From the NCBI RefSeq assembly GCF_004563925.1, contig NZ_SPNJ01000001.1:124001-188000 (forward strand): DNA of 64,000 nt, read 5' to 3'. Below the pieces are notes generated by a model that did no database searches, had not been told where the DNA came from, and worked only from the letters and a program-made list of their open reading frames with translations. How positions within the stretch are numbered: the first letter of the stretch is position 1; the number at the start of each line of letters is the position of its first letter. Shown in pieces: positions 9,546 through 17,928 of this stretch. The position numbers and the translations under genes were made by a program. This DNA is from Herbaspirillum sp. 3R11. GTDB taxonomy: Bacteria > Pseudomonadota > Gammaproteobacteria > Burkholderiales > Burkholderiaceae_D.

Positions 9546-10658
9546 ATGGGATTCAATCGCCGCACCTTTCTCAAGCATGCCGCTGCAAGCGCCGTGCCAG
9601 TTTCACTGATGGGCCAGTCGTTGCCGGCGTTTTCTGCGCCGGCAGCGTCGGCCGCCGCGCCGCTCAAAGTCGGCGTGGTGCATGTTTCCGCCATTGGCGA
9701 TTATGGCTGGGCCAAGCAGCATGATCTGGCGCGCCAGGCAATTGATGCGGCTTTCCCGGGCCGGGCGCAGACCATGGCGATTACCAATATCTTCAATCCG
9801 CTCGACGCTGAACGCGTGTTCCGTGATCTCGCCGGGCAGGGACATCAGTTGATTTTCGGCACCAGTTTCTCTCACATGACGCCGATCATGAAGGTGGCGC
9901 GTGAATTTCCCAATGTGCGCTTCGAACACTGCTCCGGCTTGCACACGCTGAGTAACTTGTCGACCTTCGAGGCGCGCTATTATGAGGGTTCCTATCTCGC
10001 CGGCATCGCCGCCGCCTCGGTCAGCAAGACCAAGGTCATCGGCTTCATCGGCGGTTTTCCGATTCCCGACCTGATTGCTACCGCCAACGCGTTCCTGCTC
10101 GGCGCACGTTCGGTCGATCCGCAAATCGTCTGCAAGGTGGTCTGGCTCAATACCTGGATTGATCCTTCCAGAGAGCGCGAAGCTGCGGCCTCCTTGCTGG
10201 CGTCGCAGGTCGACGTGCTGCTGTCGACTTCGGGCGACATCACCGGCGTCAAAGTGGCGGAAGAAAAGGGCGTCTGGAGCGTCGGCTACGCCAGCGACTT
10301 CCGCAAGTTTGCGCCGAAAGGGCAACTGACCTCGTTCACCCTCGACTGGTCGGGCGTCTACGTCGACGCCGCGCGACGTGTGCTGGACAACAACTGGGTT
10401 GCCACTGATCGATGGGACGGCGTACAGGCGCGCATCGTCAAGATGGCGCCTTACAACCCGGCGATTCCCGCCGCCGGCATGGAGCGCCTGCGCGCTTATG
10501 AAGCGCGTCTGGCGGCCGGCACGGTGCGTCCGTTCACCGGGCCGGTGAAGGACACCAGCGGCAGGCAGCGGCTCGCCGCCGGCGCCGTACTGGCCGACGC
10601 CGACATCCGTAAGATGGACTGGTATGTCGAAGGCATACTTGGTGCTTTCACCAGCTGA
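9546..10658 (+). CDS. BMP/PnrA-family ABC substrate-binding protein (nucleoside-type), Tat signal
   Basis: BMP-family proteins are periplasmic receptors of ABC importers, and the characterised ones bind purine or other nucleosides. The 370-residue product has a twin-arginine signal (NRRTFLK, arginines 5-6) and Ala-rich cleavage region. Family blocks are KVGVVHVSAIGDYGWAKQHD, GTSFSHMTPIMKVAREFP, ARYYEGSYLAGIAAA, DPSREREAAASLL and TSGDITGVKVAEEKGVWSVGY. AAGGAG precedes the ATG by five bases. No permease or ATPase gene is nearby, so either it works with a transporter encoded elsewhere or it is a sensor. It leads an operon with the Rieske, oxygenase and GST genes (gap 38 bases), suggesting the binding protein and the oxygenase share a substrate. 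Confidence 0.85.
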   Translation: MGFNRRTFLKHAAASAVPVSLMGQSLPAFSAPAASAAAPLKVGVVHVSAIGDYGWAKQHDLARQAIDAAFPGRAQTMAITNIFNPLDAERVFRDLAGQGHQLIFGTSFSHMTPIMKVAREFPNVRFEHCSGLHTLSNLSTFEARYYEGSYLAGIAAASVSKTKVIGFIGGFPIPDLIATANAFLLGARSVDPQIVCKVVWLNTWIDPSREREAAASLLASQVDVLLSTSGDITGVKVAEEKGVWSVGYASDFRKFAPKGQLTSFTLDWSGVYVDAARRVLDNNWVATDRWDGVQARIVKMAPYNPAIPAAGMERLRAYEARLAAGTVRPFTGPVKDTSGRQRLAAGAVLADADIRKMDWYVEGILGAFTS

Positions 10659-10696
10659 TCCTTCTCATTGATGATTCAAATTCTAGGGAGCACTGC

Positions 10697-11380
10697 ATGG
10701 CAGTTTCACAAGCACTCGCCCTGAGCAATGCGGTGGAGTGCAATCAGGTCATCCTGGCGCGTGCACCGGAACTGGAAATGGCGCTCTGGCGCGATTCCAC
10801 CGGAGCGCTGCACGCCAACCAGAACCGTTGCCCGCACCGCGGCATGCGCCTGCATTTCGGCTTTGTCCGCGACGATCGCCTCAATTGCCTCTATCACGGC
10901 TGGTCCTACGACAATCAGGGCCACTGCAAATACATCCCGGCGCATCCGTCCCACACGCCATCCAACATGATCTTCCTGCAGACGCATGGGGTGCAGGAAG
11001 CGCATGGCGTCATCTGGAAAGGACTGCCGCCTGCCATGCCTGAGCGTGTCGCGGCAATGCGAAGCACGCCGGTGCGTTCGGTCTATGTCGCTGCCGCACT
11101 GGAGCAGGTGCGCTCCGCCATGTCGGTCGCGCTGTTTTCCGATGCTGATGGTTTGCAGCATGCCGGTATTGACGACAACGCCGGCTATTGGCTGCCTGCC
11201 GACGACTACGCGGCCCAACGCGGTTGTCTGTACGCCTTGCAGGACGCCGGAGAAGGAAACACCGGCATCCATCTCGCTGCGCTGACGCGGGCCGATGCGG
11301 CGGCGCCTTCCGCTTGGTTGCTGGCGCTGTCTGCGCAGCTGCAAGCGGTGCAATTGGATCTGGAAGGAACCGCACCATGA
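10697..11380 (+). CDS. Stand-alone Rieske [2Fe-2S] protein
   Basis: This 227-residue protein carries a complete Rieske site: Cys45-Pro-His47 in NRCPHRGMRLHFG and Cys64-Leu-Tyr-His67 in NCLYHGWSY, the pattern of ring-hydroxylating and N-demethylating oxygenases. After the Rieske fold (about residues 10-115) there is no mononuclear-iron motif. The remaining 110 residues are an unrecognised domain. GGGAGC lies six bases before the ATG. The stop overlaps the next start (ATGA), so the protein is made together with the Rieske-less oxygenase. I infer that it supplies electrons in trans to that enzyme. A ferredoxin reductase would still be needed and none is in the window. Confidence 0.8.
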   Translation: MAVSQALALSNAVECNQVILARAPELEMALWRDSTGALHANQNRCPHRGMRLHFGFVRDDRLNCLYHGWSYDNQGHCKYIPAHPSHTPSNMIFLQTHGVQEAHGVIWKGLPPAMPERVAAMRSTPVRSVYVAAALEQVRSAMSVALFSDADGLQHAGIDDNAGYWLPADDYAAQRGCLYALQDAGEGNTGIHLAALTRADAAAPSAWLLALSAQLQAVQLDLEGTAP

Positions 11381-12261
11381 CCAAAACCATCGACCCGATC
11401 GCCCTGCGCGAATGGATCGTCATCGGCGCGATCACCGATGTGCAGCAAGGCGTTCCCTATTGCACGCGGGTCCTCGGGCAAGAAATCGTCTGTCTGCGCA
11501 ACGGCGATTCGTTCGAGGTCCGGGAAGCCGGTAGCGATCGGCAGCCGCAGCGTCAGGTGCAGGTGCGCACGCGCTACGGCCACGTCTGGATCTGTTTTGC
11601 CGATTCGCCAAGGCCGATGATCGACATCACGGAATTCGACGATCCCCGACGCCGCATGATCACCTGGGGCGGCGTCTACGTCCGCACGTCTGCGCAGCGC
11701 CTGGTCGAAAACTTCCTCGACATGGGCCACTTCCCCTTTGTGCACACCGGTATTCTCGGCGCCGAACCCGTGACGGAAATCCGTGAATACAAAGTCGAAG
11801 TGCGGGCGGAAGACGCCGAAGTCTGGGCCACCGAGTGCATGTTCTACCAGCCCAAGGCATCGACGGCAGCCGATACCGGACGCGATACCGCCTACATCTA
11901 TCGCACCTCGGGTCCGTTCGTCGTGGTGCTTTACAAGACGGCGGAAGCCGAGGGTGAGTTCGACAATATCGGCATGCTGGTGCAGCCGCTGGATGAAGAG
12001 CATTGCCGCGTATTCGGTTACACCCTGCTGCTGGAAGCGGATACCACCGACACGGAGGCGCTGCATTTTCAGCAGACCGTGTTCCTCCAGGATCGCCTGA
12101 TCCTGGAGCAGCAGACGCCGCGCCGCATTCCGCTCTACGAGAAAAATGAAATCCCGGCCCGCGCTGATGCAGCCAGCATCGGCTACCGACGCTGGTTGCG
12201 CGCGGTAGGGATGCAGTTCGGCGTGTTGCCGCAGCAAGCGAAGGAAGGATCGCCGCCATGA
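11377..12261 (+). CDS. Rieske-type oxygenase catalytic subunit lacking its own Rieske cluster (NdmC-like)
   Basis: The 294-residue protein keeps the mononuclear iron centre of Rieske oxygenases: Asp115-x2-His118-x4-His123 in NFLDMGHFPFVHTG, and the C-terminal QDRLILEQQ with the probable third ligand Asp239. Its N-terminal 85 residues resemble a Rieske fold (WIVIGAI, VRTRYGHVWICF) but contain no CxH or CxxH cluster ligands. NdmC of the caffeine degradation pathway, which N-demethylates 7-methylxanthine, is known to have this condition and takes electrons from a Rieske domain on another chain. Length is close to NdmC (about 280). The start overlaps the upstream stop as ATGA, and the stop overlaps the GST start the same way. 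The substrate is inferred only: a purine or related N-methyl compound is plausible given the BMP receptor. Confidence 0.8.
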   Translation: MTKTIDPIALREWIVIGAITDVQQGVPYCTRVLGQEIVCLRNGDSFEVREAGSDRQPQRQVQVRTRYGHVWICFADSPRPMIDITEFDDPRRRMITWGGVYVRTSAQRLVENFLDMGHFPFVHTGILGAEPVTEIREYKVEVRAEDAEVWATECMFYQPKASTAADTGRDTAYIYRTSGPFVVVLYKTAEAEGEFDNIGMLVQPLDEEHCRVFGYTLLLEADTTDTEALHFQQTVFLQDRLILEQQTPRRIPLYEKNEIPARADAASIGYRRWLRAVGMQFGVLPQQAKEGSPP

Positions 12262-12887
12262 AGCTTTACGATTATGAAATCTCCGGCAGCTGCTACAAGG
12301 TGCGCTTGCTATTGTCGATGCTGAACTTGCCGTACGAGAAAGTGGCTGTCGATTTCTACCCCGGCAAGGCGCATCGCCGTCCGGAATTCTTGCGCATCAA
12401 TCCGCTTGGCCAGATCCCGGTGCTGGCCGATGAGGATGTGGTTCTGCGCGATGCACAGGCCATCCTGCTCTATCTGGCCGCGCGTTACGACACGGGCGCG
12501 ACCTGGTATCCCGCCGATCCGGCGACGCAAGGGCGCATCGCCATGTGGCTGGCGTTTGCCGGCGGCGAGCTGATGCAGATATCGGCGGTGCGCCTGCATG
12601 ACATGCTGATGGGCTATGAAGTGATCGATGCCGAGGCCGCGCGCAGCGCTGCATGCAAGGCGCTGGCCGTGCTTGACCAGCATCTGGCGGAGTGCGAAAT
12701 GCGCGGCCGGCAATGGATCGCGGCTGCACATCCGACCATTGCCGACATCGCCTGTTTCGCGTATCCGGCGCTATGCCATGACGGCGGCATCGACCGTTCC
12801 GCGTATCACAACGTCAATCGCTGGCTGCGCCGGGTGCGGGCTTTGCCGGGATTCATTGTGATGCCGGGGATACCGGCTTACGCCTGA
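12258..12887 (+). CDS. Glutathione S-transferase-like protein (NdmE-like position)
   Basis: The 209-residue product has the two GST parts. Residues 1-80 form a thioredoxin-like domain with NPLGQIPVLAD and RDAQAILLYLAARYD (the glutathione gamma-Glu site D-A/S). An all-helical domain follows with HPTIADIACFAY. Translation is coupled to the oxygenase gene by ATGA. In the methylxanthine N7-demethylase, the GST homologue NdmE (about 210 residues) is a structural partner that holds NdmC and NdmD together, not a conjugating enzyme. The same gene order and size here suggest the same role, as inference. Ordinary glutathione conjugation or dehalogenation remains possible. The gene ends three bases from the convergent LysR gene. 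Confidence 0.8.
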   Translation: MKLYDYEISGSCYKVRLLLSMLNLPYEKVAVDFYPGKAHRRPEFLRINPLGQIPVLADEDVVLRDAQAILLYLAARYDTGATWYPADPATQGRIAMWLAFAGGELMQISAVRLHDMLMGYEVIDAEAARSAACKALAVLDQHLAECEMRGRQWIAAAHPTIADIACFAYPALCHDGGIDRSAYHNVNRWLRRVRALPGFIVMPGIPAYA

Positions 12888-12890
12888 TTT

Positions 12891-13952
12891 TTAGTCTGAT
12901 CTTTGCAAGGAGGCCCCGACCGTTGCCGCGGCCGACGCTTTTGCCGCAACAGCGGGTACCTTGGAGGCGCCGCCGCTGAGCTGGGTCTTGCGGCCGAGCA
13001 CGACATACATCATGAAGGTCTCGGTGCCGGAAAAGTTGTCGGCCATCAGCTTGACGAAGGCCTTGAGCTTTTCCGAGGCGTGACGCTGCTTTTGATAGAC
13101 GCAATAGACCGGCAGGGTTTCTGACGCCCACTCCGGCAGTACCGGTGCCAGCACGCCGGCATCGACTTCCACGCGTGTGAAAAAGTCGGGCAGGTAAGAA
13201 ATACCGTAGCCATCAATGCAGAACGTCTTGTCCACCCAATAGTCGTTGCTTACCACCGTGCAGCCTGGAGCAACTTCCGCGCATTCTTGCCCACGATAGA
13301 AGCGCCATTTACCGTCGATCAGTTCATCGCTGCGCACATTGGTGCGATGGGCCGACAGATCGCCGGGATGCTGCGGTACACCGTGTTGTTTGAGGTAGGC
13401 CGGACTCGCATAAAGGCGGCAATGAAAGGAGCCGATACGCTTGGCGATCAGGTTGGGATGATCGGGTGGCGTGGTGCAGATGAAGCAATCGGCTTCATCG
13501 GGAAACACCGGATTCGGTTTGTCTTCCACGATGCGCAGATGACAGCGCACATTCGGATAGAGCGACATGTAGCGCTCGACCGCAGGCGCGACAAAGGTGG
13601 TGCTGAAATAATTGGTGGTCATCAGGTGTAGTTCGCCGCTGATGCCCTGGCTCAGATTCTGGACGTCGATCAGCACCGTTTCCAGATCGGTCTGCATGTT
13701 GCGCATCAGGCGTGAGCCACGTTCGTAAAGCAGGCGTCCCGCTTCCGTCAGCGTTGCTTTGCGCGACGTGCGGATGAATAGTTGTTGACCAAGCAAGTCT
13801 TCCAGCCGCGCCATCTGTCGGCTTAGCGTCGCCTTGGAAATCCCGCTCTCTTCTTCCGCTTGCGACAAGGTGCCGCAGCGTGCCACGAGGACGAAATTTT
13901 CTACCAGACGCAGGTCGATACCTAGTTCGCTGTATTTTTCGATTGCTCCCAT
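12891..13952 (-). CDS. LysR-family transcriptional regulator
   Basis: A 353-residue LTTR starting at the ATG at 13952 (MGAIEKYSELGIDLRL). A longer form from 14003 is less likely. The winged helix (about residues 14-75, FVLVARCGTLSQAEEESGISKA) leads into the periplasmic-binding-like effector domain. About 40 Ala/Ser-rich residues at the C-terminus are unusual. It converges on the Rieske/GST operon with only three bases between stop codons, so it is a candidate regulator of that operon, although LTTRs are more often divergent from their targets. No terminator is visible between the two. Confidence 0.85.
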   Translation of the reverse strand: MGAIEKYSELGIDLRLVENFVLVARCGTLSQAEEESGISKATLSRQMARLEDLLGQQLFIRTSRKATLTEAGRLLYERGSRLMRNMQTDLETVLIDVQNLSQGISGELHLMTTNYFSTTFVAPAVERYMSLYPNVRCHLRIVEDKPNPVFPDEADCFICTTPPDHPNLIAKRIGSFHCRLYASPAYLKQHGVPQHPGDLSAHRTNVRSDELIDGKWRFYRGQECAEVAPGCTVVSNDYWVDKTFCIDGYGISYLPDFFTRVEVDAGVLAPVLPEWASETLPVYCVYQKQRHASEKLKAFVKLMADNFSGTETFMMYVVLGRKTQLSGGASKVPAVAAKASAAATVGASLQRSD

Positions 13953-14035
13953 ACGCCTCGCCCTTGGTGGTGTGGATCGCCGGAATTGGCATTTGCAAAG
14001 CAAGCAAGATCCGTGCGCATCATGCGTATGCCGCC

Positions 14036-14067
14036 AACAAAAACGCCCGCAGGTGTGCGGGCGTTTT
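14036..14067 (-). terminator. Terminator of aqpZ
   Basis: An 11-bp perfect stem, AAACGCCCGCA (14041-14051) with TGCGGGCGTTT (14056-14066). On the minus strand a T-rich run follows. It lies about 20 bases after the aqpZ stop and also works as a boundary for the promoter region of the LysR gene. Confidence 0.8.
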
Positions 14068-14084
14068 GACGGTGCGGTCGATGT

Positions 14085-14783
14085 TTATTGTTCTTCCGTC
14101 ATGAAGGGATAGACCGCTCCGGCAATCACCGCACCGACGATCGGCGCCAGCCAGAACAGCCACAGCTGCTCCAGGGCCCAGCCGCCGACGAACAAGGCCG
14201 GGCCGGTAGAGCGGGCCGGATTCACCGAGGTGTTGGTCACCGGGATGGAGATCAGATGGATCAGCGTCAGCGCAAGACCGATGGCGATGGGCGCAAATCC
14301 CGCCGCCGCACGTTTGTCGGTGGCGCCGAGAATCACCAGCAGGAAGAAGAAGGTCAGCACTGCTTCAATGATCAGCGCCGCTCCCAGCGAGTACAAACCG
14401 GGAGAATGCGCGTCGTAGCCGTTGGCGGCAAAACCGCTGGCCACCAGGTCGAAGCCCGGCTTGCCGCTGGCGATGCAGGCCAGCACGGCGCTGGCGATGA
14501 TTGCACCGGCAAGTTGCGCCGCGATGTAGGGTGCGATGTCGCGTACCGGGAAGCGGCGCGCGCTGGCGAGACCGATGGTCACGGCCGGATTGAAGTGCCC
14601 GCCGGAGATATGTCCGAGCGCATAGGCGCCCGTCAATACGGTCAGCCCGAACGCCAGCGAGACGCCGGCAAAGCCGATGCCGAGACCGGGAAAACCGGCT
14701 GCCAGCACGGCGCTGCCGGTGCCGCCGAAGACCAGCCAGAACGTGCCGATGAGTTCAGCCGCGAGTTTTTTGGAGAGATGCAT
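14085..14783 (-). CDS. aqpZ: Aquaporin Z (water channel)
   Basis: A 232-residue inner-membrane channel of the MIP family with six TM helices and two half-helices. NPA motifs are at residues 65-67 (GGHFNPAVT) and 188-190 ([12 protein letters not shown]). The selectivity-filter residues of water-specific aquaporins are present: Phe45, His176, Thr185 and Arg191. It is therefore predicted to conduct water and not glycerol. The start at 14783 ([10 protein letters not shown]) is chosen because it matches known AqpZ starts. A longer frame reaches 14843. A single-gene unit with its own terminator. Confidence 0.95.
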   Translation of the reverse strand: MHLSKKLAAELIGTFWLVFGGTGSAVLAAGFPGLGIGFAGVSLAFGLTVLTGAYALGHISGGHFNPAVTIGLASARRFPVRDIAPYIAAQLAGAIIASAVLACIASGKPGFDLVASGFAANGYDAHSPGLYSLGAALIIEAVLTFFFLLVILGATDKRAAAGFAPIAIGLALTLIHLISIPVTNTSVNPARSTGPALFVGGWALEQLWLFWLAPIVGAVIAGAVYPFMTEEQ

Positions 14784-14977
14784 TGTTTGCCCTTTTTCGA
14801 TTGATTGGATGTCGCATTGCCGGGCGCGCCGGCAATGGAGCAAGAGCTTAGGGCGGCGTGATGCAAATCGAAGAGACTAGGAGGAGAAAACGGTAAAACT
14901 CAAAAAGGCGACGGCGACTTGTTTGAATTTATTGGAAGGGATGGCTGCAAAGCAGCAGATGCACGTTGTGCAAAAAC

Positions 14978-15004
14978 AAAAACGCCTGCGATTGCAGGCG
15001 TTTT
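14978..15004 (-). terminator. Terminator of thyA
   Basis: AAAACGCCTGC (14979-14989) and GCAGGCGTTTT (14994-15004) form an 11-bp perfect stem with a GATT loop. On the minus strand it is followed by TG and a run of five T. It starts about 20 bases after the thyA stop codon. Confidence 0.85.
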
Positions 15005-15025
15005 CATGTGCGGATAAAGCTGGGG

Positions 15026-15820
15026 TCAGACTGCTACGGGCGCCTTGATATGGGCCTGCGCTTCGTAGCCGGTAATCTCGAAATCATCGAATTGGTAATC
15101 GAAGATGGACTCCGGCTTGCGCTTGATGACCAGCTTCGGCAACGGGCCCGGCGTGCGCGCGAGCTGTTCCTGCACCTGTTCCATGTGATTGGAATACAGA
15201 TGGCAATCGCCGCCGGTCCAGACGAAGTCGCCGACCTCGAGCCCGGTCTGCTGCGCGACCATGTGGGTCAGCAACGCGTAGGAGGCGATGTTGAATGGCA
15301 CGCCGAGGAAGATATCGGCGCTGCGCTGGTACAGCTGGCAGGACAGCTTGCCGTCGGCCACGTAGAACTGGAAGAAGGCATGGCAGGGTGGCAACTTCAT
15401 CTGCGGGATGTCGGCCACGTTCCATGCCGACACGATCAGGCGGCGCGAGTCTGGATTGTTCTTGATCTGGCTGACGACCTGCGCGATCTGGTCGATGTGC
15501 TCGCCGTTGGGGGCTGGCCAGGAGCGCCATTGGTAGCCGTAGATCGGTCCGAGGTTGCCTTCCGGATCGGCCCATTCGTCCCAGATCTTGACGCCGTTGT
15601 CTTTCAGATAAGCAATGTTGGTCGAGCCGGCCAGGAACCAGATCAGTTCATGCACGATGGACTTGATGTGCAGCTTCTTGGTGGTCAGCAGGGGAAAGCC
15701 TTCCTGCAGATTGAAGCGCATCTGGTGGCCGAAGACGGAGCGCGTGCCGGTGCCGGTGCGGTCGGTTTTTTCGGTGCCATGTTCGTAGACGTGGCGCATG
15801 AAATCGAGGTATTGGCGCAT
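15026..15820 (-). CDS. thyA: Thymidylate synthase
   Basis: ThyA methylates dUMP to dTMP using methylene-tetrahydrofolate. The protein has 264 residues, the same length as the E. coli enzyme. The catalytic Cys146 lies in [14 protein letters not shown]. Other signatures are [16 protein letters not shown] near the start, [10 protein letters not shown] (phosphate-binding arginines) and GDCHLYSNH. No strong Shine-Dalgarno precedes the ATG at 15820. The gene is monocistronic, and its upstream side faces the repeat region at 15.9-16.5 kb. Confidence 0.97.
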   Translation of the reverse strand: MRQYLDFMRHVYEHGTEKTDRTGTGTRSVFGHQMRFNLQEGFPLLTTKKLHIKSIVHELIWFLAGSTNIAYLKDNGVKIWDEWADPEGNLGPIYGYQWRSWPAPNGEHIDQIAQVVSQIKNNPDSRRLIVSAWNVADIPQMKLPPCHAFFQFYVADGKLSCQLYQRSADIFLGVPFNIASYALLTHMVAQQTGLEVGDFVWTGGDCHLYSNHMEQVQEQLARTPGPLPKLVIKRKPESIFDYQFDDFEITGYEAQAHIKAPVAV

Positions 15821-15947
15821 GGGATTTGGTGCTGATGGAATGAGGGGGATTGTAACTTATTTGGGGGAGGGGGCAGGGTTTGGGCGGGGCTCGGGGCTTG
15901 TCGGTTGTTCCGACTGGCCTGCTGGTCGTTGATGAATGTTTTTCTTT

Positions 15948-16212
15948 CTTCGGACGACCTTGCCGGGGGTAGCCCGGCGGCTACTCACTTTCTTTGCTTC
16001 GCCAAAGAAAGTAAGCAAAGAAAGGCGACCGCGATTCGCCGCCCCGCTACGCGGGGTACCCGTTGATGCCACGCACAAATCGGGAAGGGAAACAAACTCG
16101 CTACGCTCAGACAAGTTTCCCTTCTTTATCCGATTTGAGCACGTCACCAACGGCGACTCATAAGCGGAATTCTTTTTTCGGCTCGCTTCGCATTGCCTTG
16201 GGTGGCTCGCCT
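15948..16212 (+). repeat. Structured intergenic repeat, copy A (plus orientation)
   Basis: A sequence of about 265 bases that recurs at 21967-22240 (nearly identical) and, inverted and more diverged, at 16300-16540. It folds into modules: GCCGGG/CCCGGC, a perfect 10-bp hairpin ACTTTCTTTG/CAAAGAAAGT (15987-15996, 16003-16012), and a large hairpin. In the large hairpin 16060-16083 pairs with 16130-16153, and GAAGGGAAAC (16084-16093) pairs with GTTTCCCTTC (16115-16124). Short open frames through it are carried by the repeat and are not genes. Similar repeats are common between genes of Burkholderiales. Function unknown. Confidence 0.85.
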
Positions 16213-16299
16213 TCGGCATCGTGATTATCATTCTTGGTTTTATTGGTGGCGGAGGACTGCGACCATCGCTCCATCTCCGTCCCCTGGCGATGCGAAGCG

Positions 16300-16540
16300 A
16301 GCCAGTCTGGAAGTCCGCTTGCGAGTAGCCGGTGGCGGCAGGTGCAAATCGGATAAAGAGGGGAAACTTGTCTGAGCGCAGCGAGTTTGTTTCCCCTCCC
16401 GATTTGTGCCTGCCGACGCCGGGAACCCCCGCAGGGGGCTACGAACCAGCGGTCGCTTCTTTTGCTTACTTTTCTTGGCGAGACAAGAAAAGTGAGTAGC
16501 CGCCGGGCTACCCCCGGCAGGGTAGTCCGAAGAACAAACA
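16300..16540 (-). repeat. Structured intergenic repeat, copy B (inverted, diverged)
   Basis: Read on the minus strand this has the same module order as copy A. It has a 10-bp hairpin ACTTTTCTTG/CAAGAAAAGT and a large hairpin in which 16329-16352 pairs with 16399-16422 and 16358-16367 with 16389-16398. Differences from copy A are often paired changes that keep the stems. With copy A it makes an inverted pair around a spacer of about 90 bases, between thyA and the cytochrome c gene. The whole 15821-16602 gap holds no other recognisable gene. Confidence 0.8.
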
Positions 16541-16602
16541 ATAGAAGCTATCCAAAAACGGAAGTCGGAACAACTGTCACAGAAGAAGATCAAGCGTCAC
16601 GC

Positions 16603-17928
16603 TCACTTCTCCACACCCTTCCTCACAGCCGCCACCTGCTCAGCACTAACCGCCCCAGCATGGTTACCCCAATTCCCGCGAATAAAGCTGACCACCTCCG
16701 CCACCTCCTGATCACTCAAGCGCCACCCAAACCCCGGCATCCCCATCGGCGAAGGATCAGACTTGGTGGAAGGCATCGCGCTACCCGCCAGCACCACATG
16801 AATCAGCGACGTCGGATCCGCCACATTGACCACCGCATTCTTGCCCAGCGCCGGGAAAGCCTTCATCGCCCCGGTGCCGTCCGAGCGATGGCAGGCGTTG
16901 CAGTTGTTGAGATACACCAGCGCACCGGCGGTCTGCAGCTTGCCCGAACGCAGCTCCAGCGTGGCCGGCTGATCCGCGCCGGCGGCATTGGATGCTGCTG
17001 TCGCTACCGGCGTCTTGGCGGTGCCGTCGGCCGGCTTCTTGCCCGGCAGGCTGCTCAGGTATTCGCCGATGGCCAGCAGGTCGGCGTCGCTGAGGTGCTG
17101 CGTGCTGTCGTTGATGACCTGGCTCATTGCGCCGAAGGCCGCACCGTCGGTGGTGCGGCCGGTGCGCAGGTAGGAGGCGATCTGTTCCTTGTTCCAGCGG
17201 CCCAGGCCGTCCTTGTCGTTGCGCAGGCTGGGCGCGTGCCAGTTGTCCAGCGTATAGCCGGACAGGAAGCCGTCATCACTGCCGTCCAATGATTTCTCCT
17301 GGCCGAAACGACCGTGCGGCGTATGGCAGGCGCCGCAATGGCCGAGGGTCTGCACCAGGTAGGCGCCGCGATTCCAGCTGATGCTTTGAGTCGAGTCGGC
17401 CTTGAACGGCTTGCTTTCGAAGAACAGCATGTTCCATCCCGCCATCAGGATGCGCATGTTGAACGGGAACGGCAACGCCGTCTTCGGATTGTCCTGCTGC
17501 ACCGGCTTCACGCCCTGCATGAAGTAGGCGTACAGCGCCGAGACGTCTTCGTCGCTGAGCTTGGTGAACGAGGTGTAAGGCATTGCCGGATACAGGCGCA
17601 CACCGTTGCGACCCTTGCCCTTGCGCAGCGCCGAGGCGAAATCGTCGTAGCTGTAGTCGCCGATGCCGGTCTGCTTGTCCGGCGTGATGTTGGTCGAATA
17701 GATGGTGCCGAACGGCGTGTTCATCGCCAGGCCGCCGCTGAACGGCGCCTTGCCCTTGACCGTGTGGCAGGCCATGCAGTCGCCGGCGCGGGCCAGGTAT
17801 TCACCGCGCTGAATCTGCTGCGGTTGCGGACTGGACGGCGTCGGATTGACGGTCTGCGCCGCGACCATGCCGGCAAGGCTCAGCGTTGCCGTCGCCAGCA
17901 ACGCCTGCGTGAAGAGACGGGCGCTCAT
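16603..17928 (-). CDS. Triheme cytochrome c subunit of a gluconate-type membrane dehydrogenase
   Basis: A 441-residue exported cytochrome with three CxxCH haem sites: CMACH (51-55), CGACH (in LGHCGACHTPHG) and CNACH (in LNNCNACHRSD). It has an N-terminal signal (LFTQALLATATLSLAGMVAAQ). In gluconate, 2-ketogluconate, sorbitol and related dehydrogenases this subunit takes electrons from the flavoprotein and passes them to ubiquinone at the outer face of the inner membrane. The start at 17928 overlaps the flavoprotein stop as ATGA. A longer upstream frame exists but would bury the signal peptide. It is the last gene of the three-gene operon. Confidence 0.92.
   Translation of the reverse strand: MSARLFTQALLATATLSLAGMVAAQTVNPTPSSPQPQQIQRGEYLARAGDCMACHTVKGKAPFSGGLAMNTPFGTIYSTNITPDKQTGIGDYSYDDFASALRKGKGRNGVRLYPAMPYTSFTKLSDEDVSALYAYFMQGVKPVQQDNPKTALPFPFNMRILMAGWNMLFFESKPFKADSTQSISWNRGAYLVQTLGHCGACHTPHGRFGQEKSLDGSDDGFLSGYTLDNWHAPSLRNDKDGLGRWNKEQIASYLRTGRTTDGAAFGAMSQVINDSTQHLSDADLLAIGEYLSSLPGKKPADGTAKTPVATAASNAAGADQPATLELRSGKLQTAGALVYLNNCNACHRSDGTGAMKAFPALGKNAVVNVADPTSLIHVVLAGSAMPSTKSDPSPMGMPGFGWRLSDQEVAEVVSFIRGNWGNHAGAVSAEQVAAVRKGVEK

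Noticed and set aside
15936-16163. Short plus-strand frame in repeat copy A with a product containing FASPKKVSKERRPRFAAP
   Set aside because: The same product arises from every copy of the repeat. There is no ribosome binding site, and it follows the repeat and not a gene.
16387-17292. A 301-codon plus-strand frame from repeat copy B into the cytochrome c gene
   Set aside because: It starts in the repeat and runs antisense to the cytochrome c gene. No motif or ribosome binding site.
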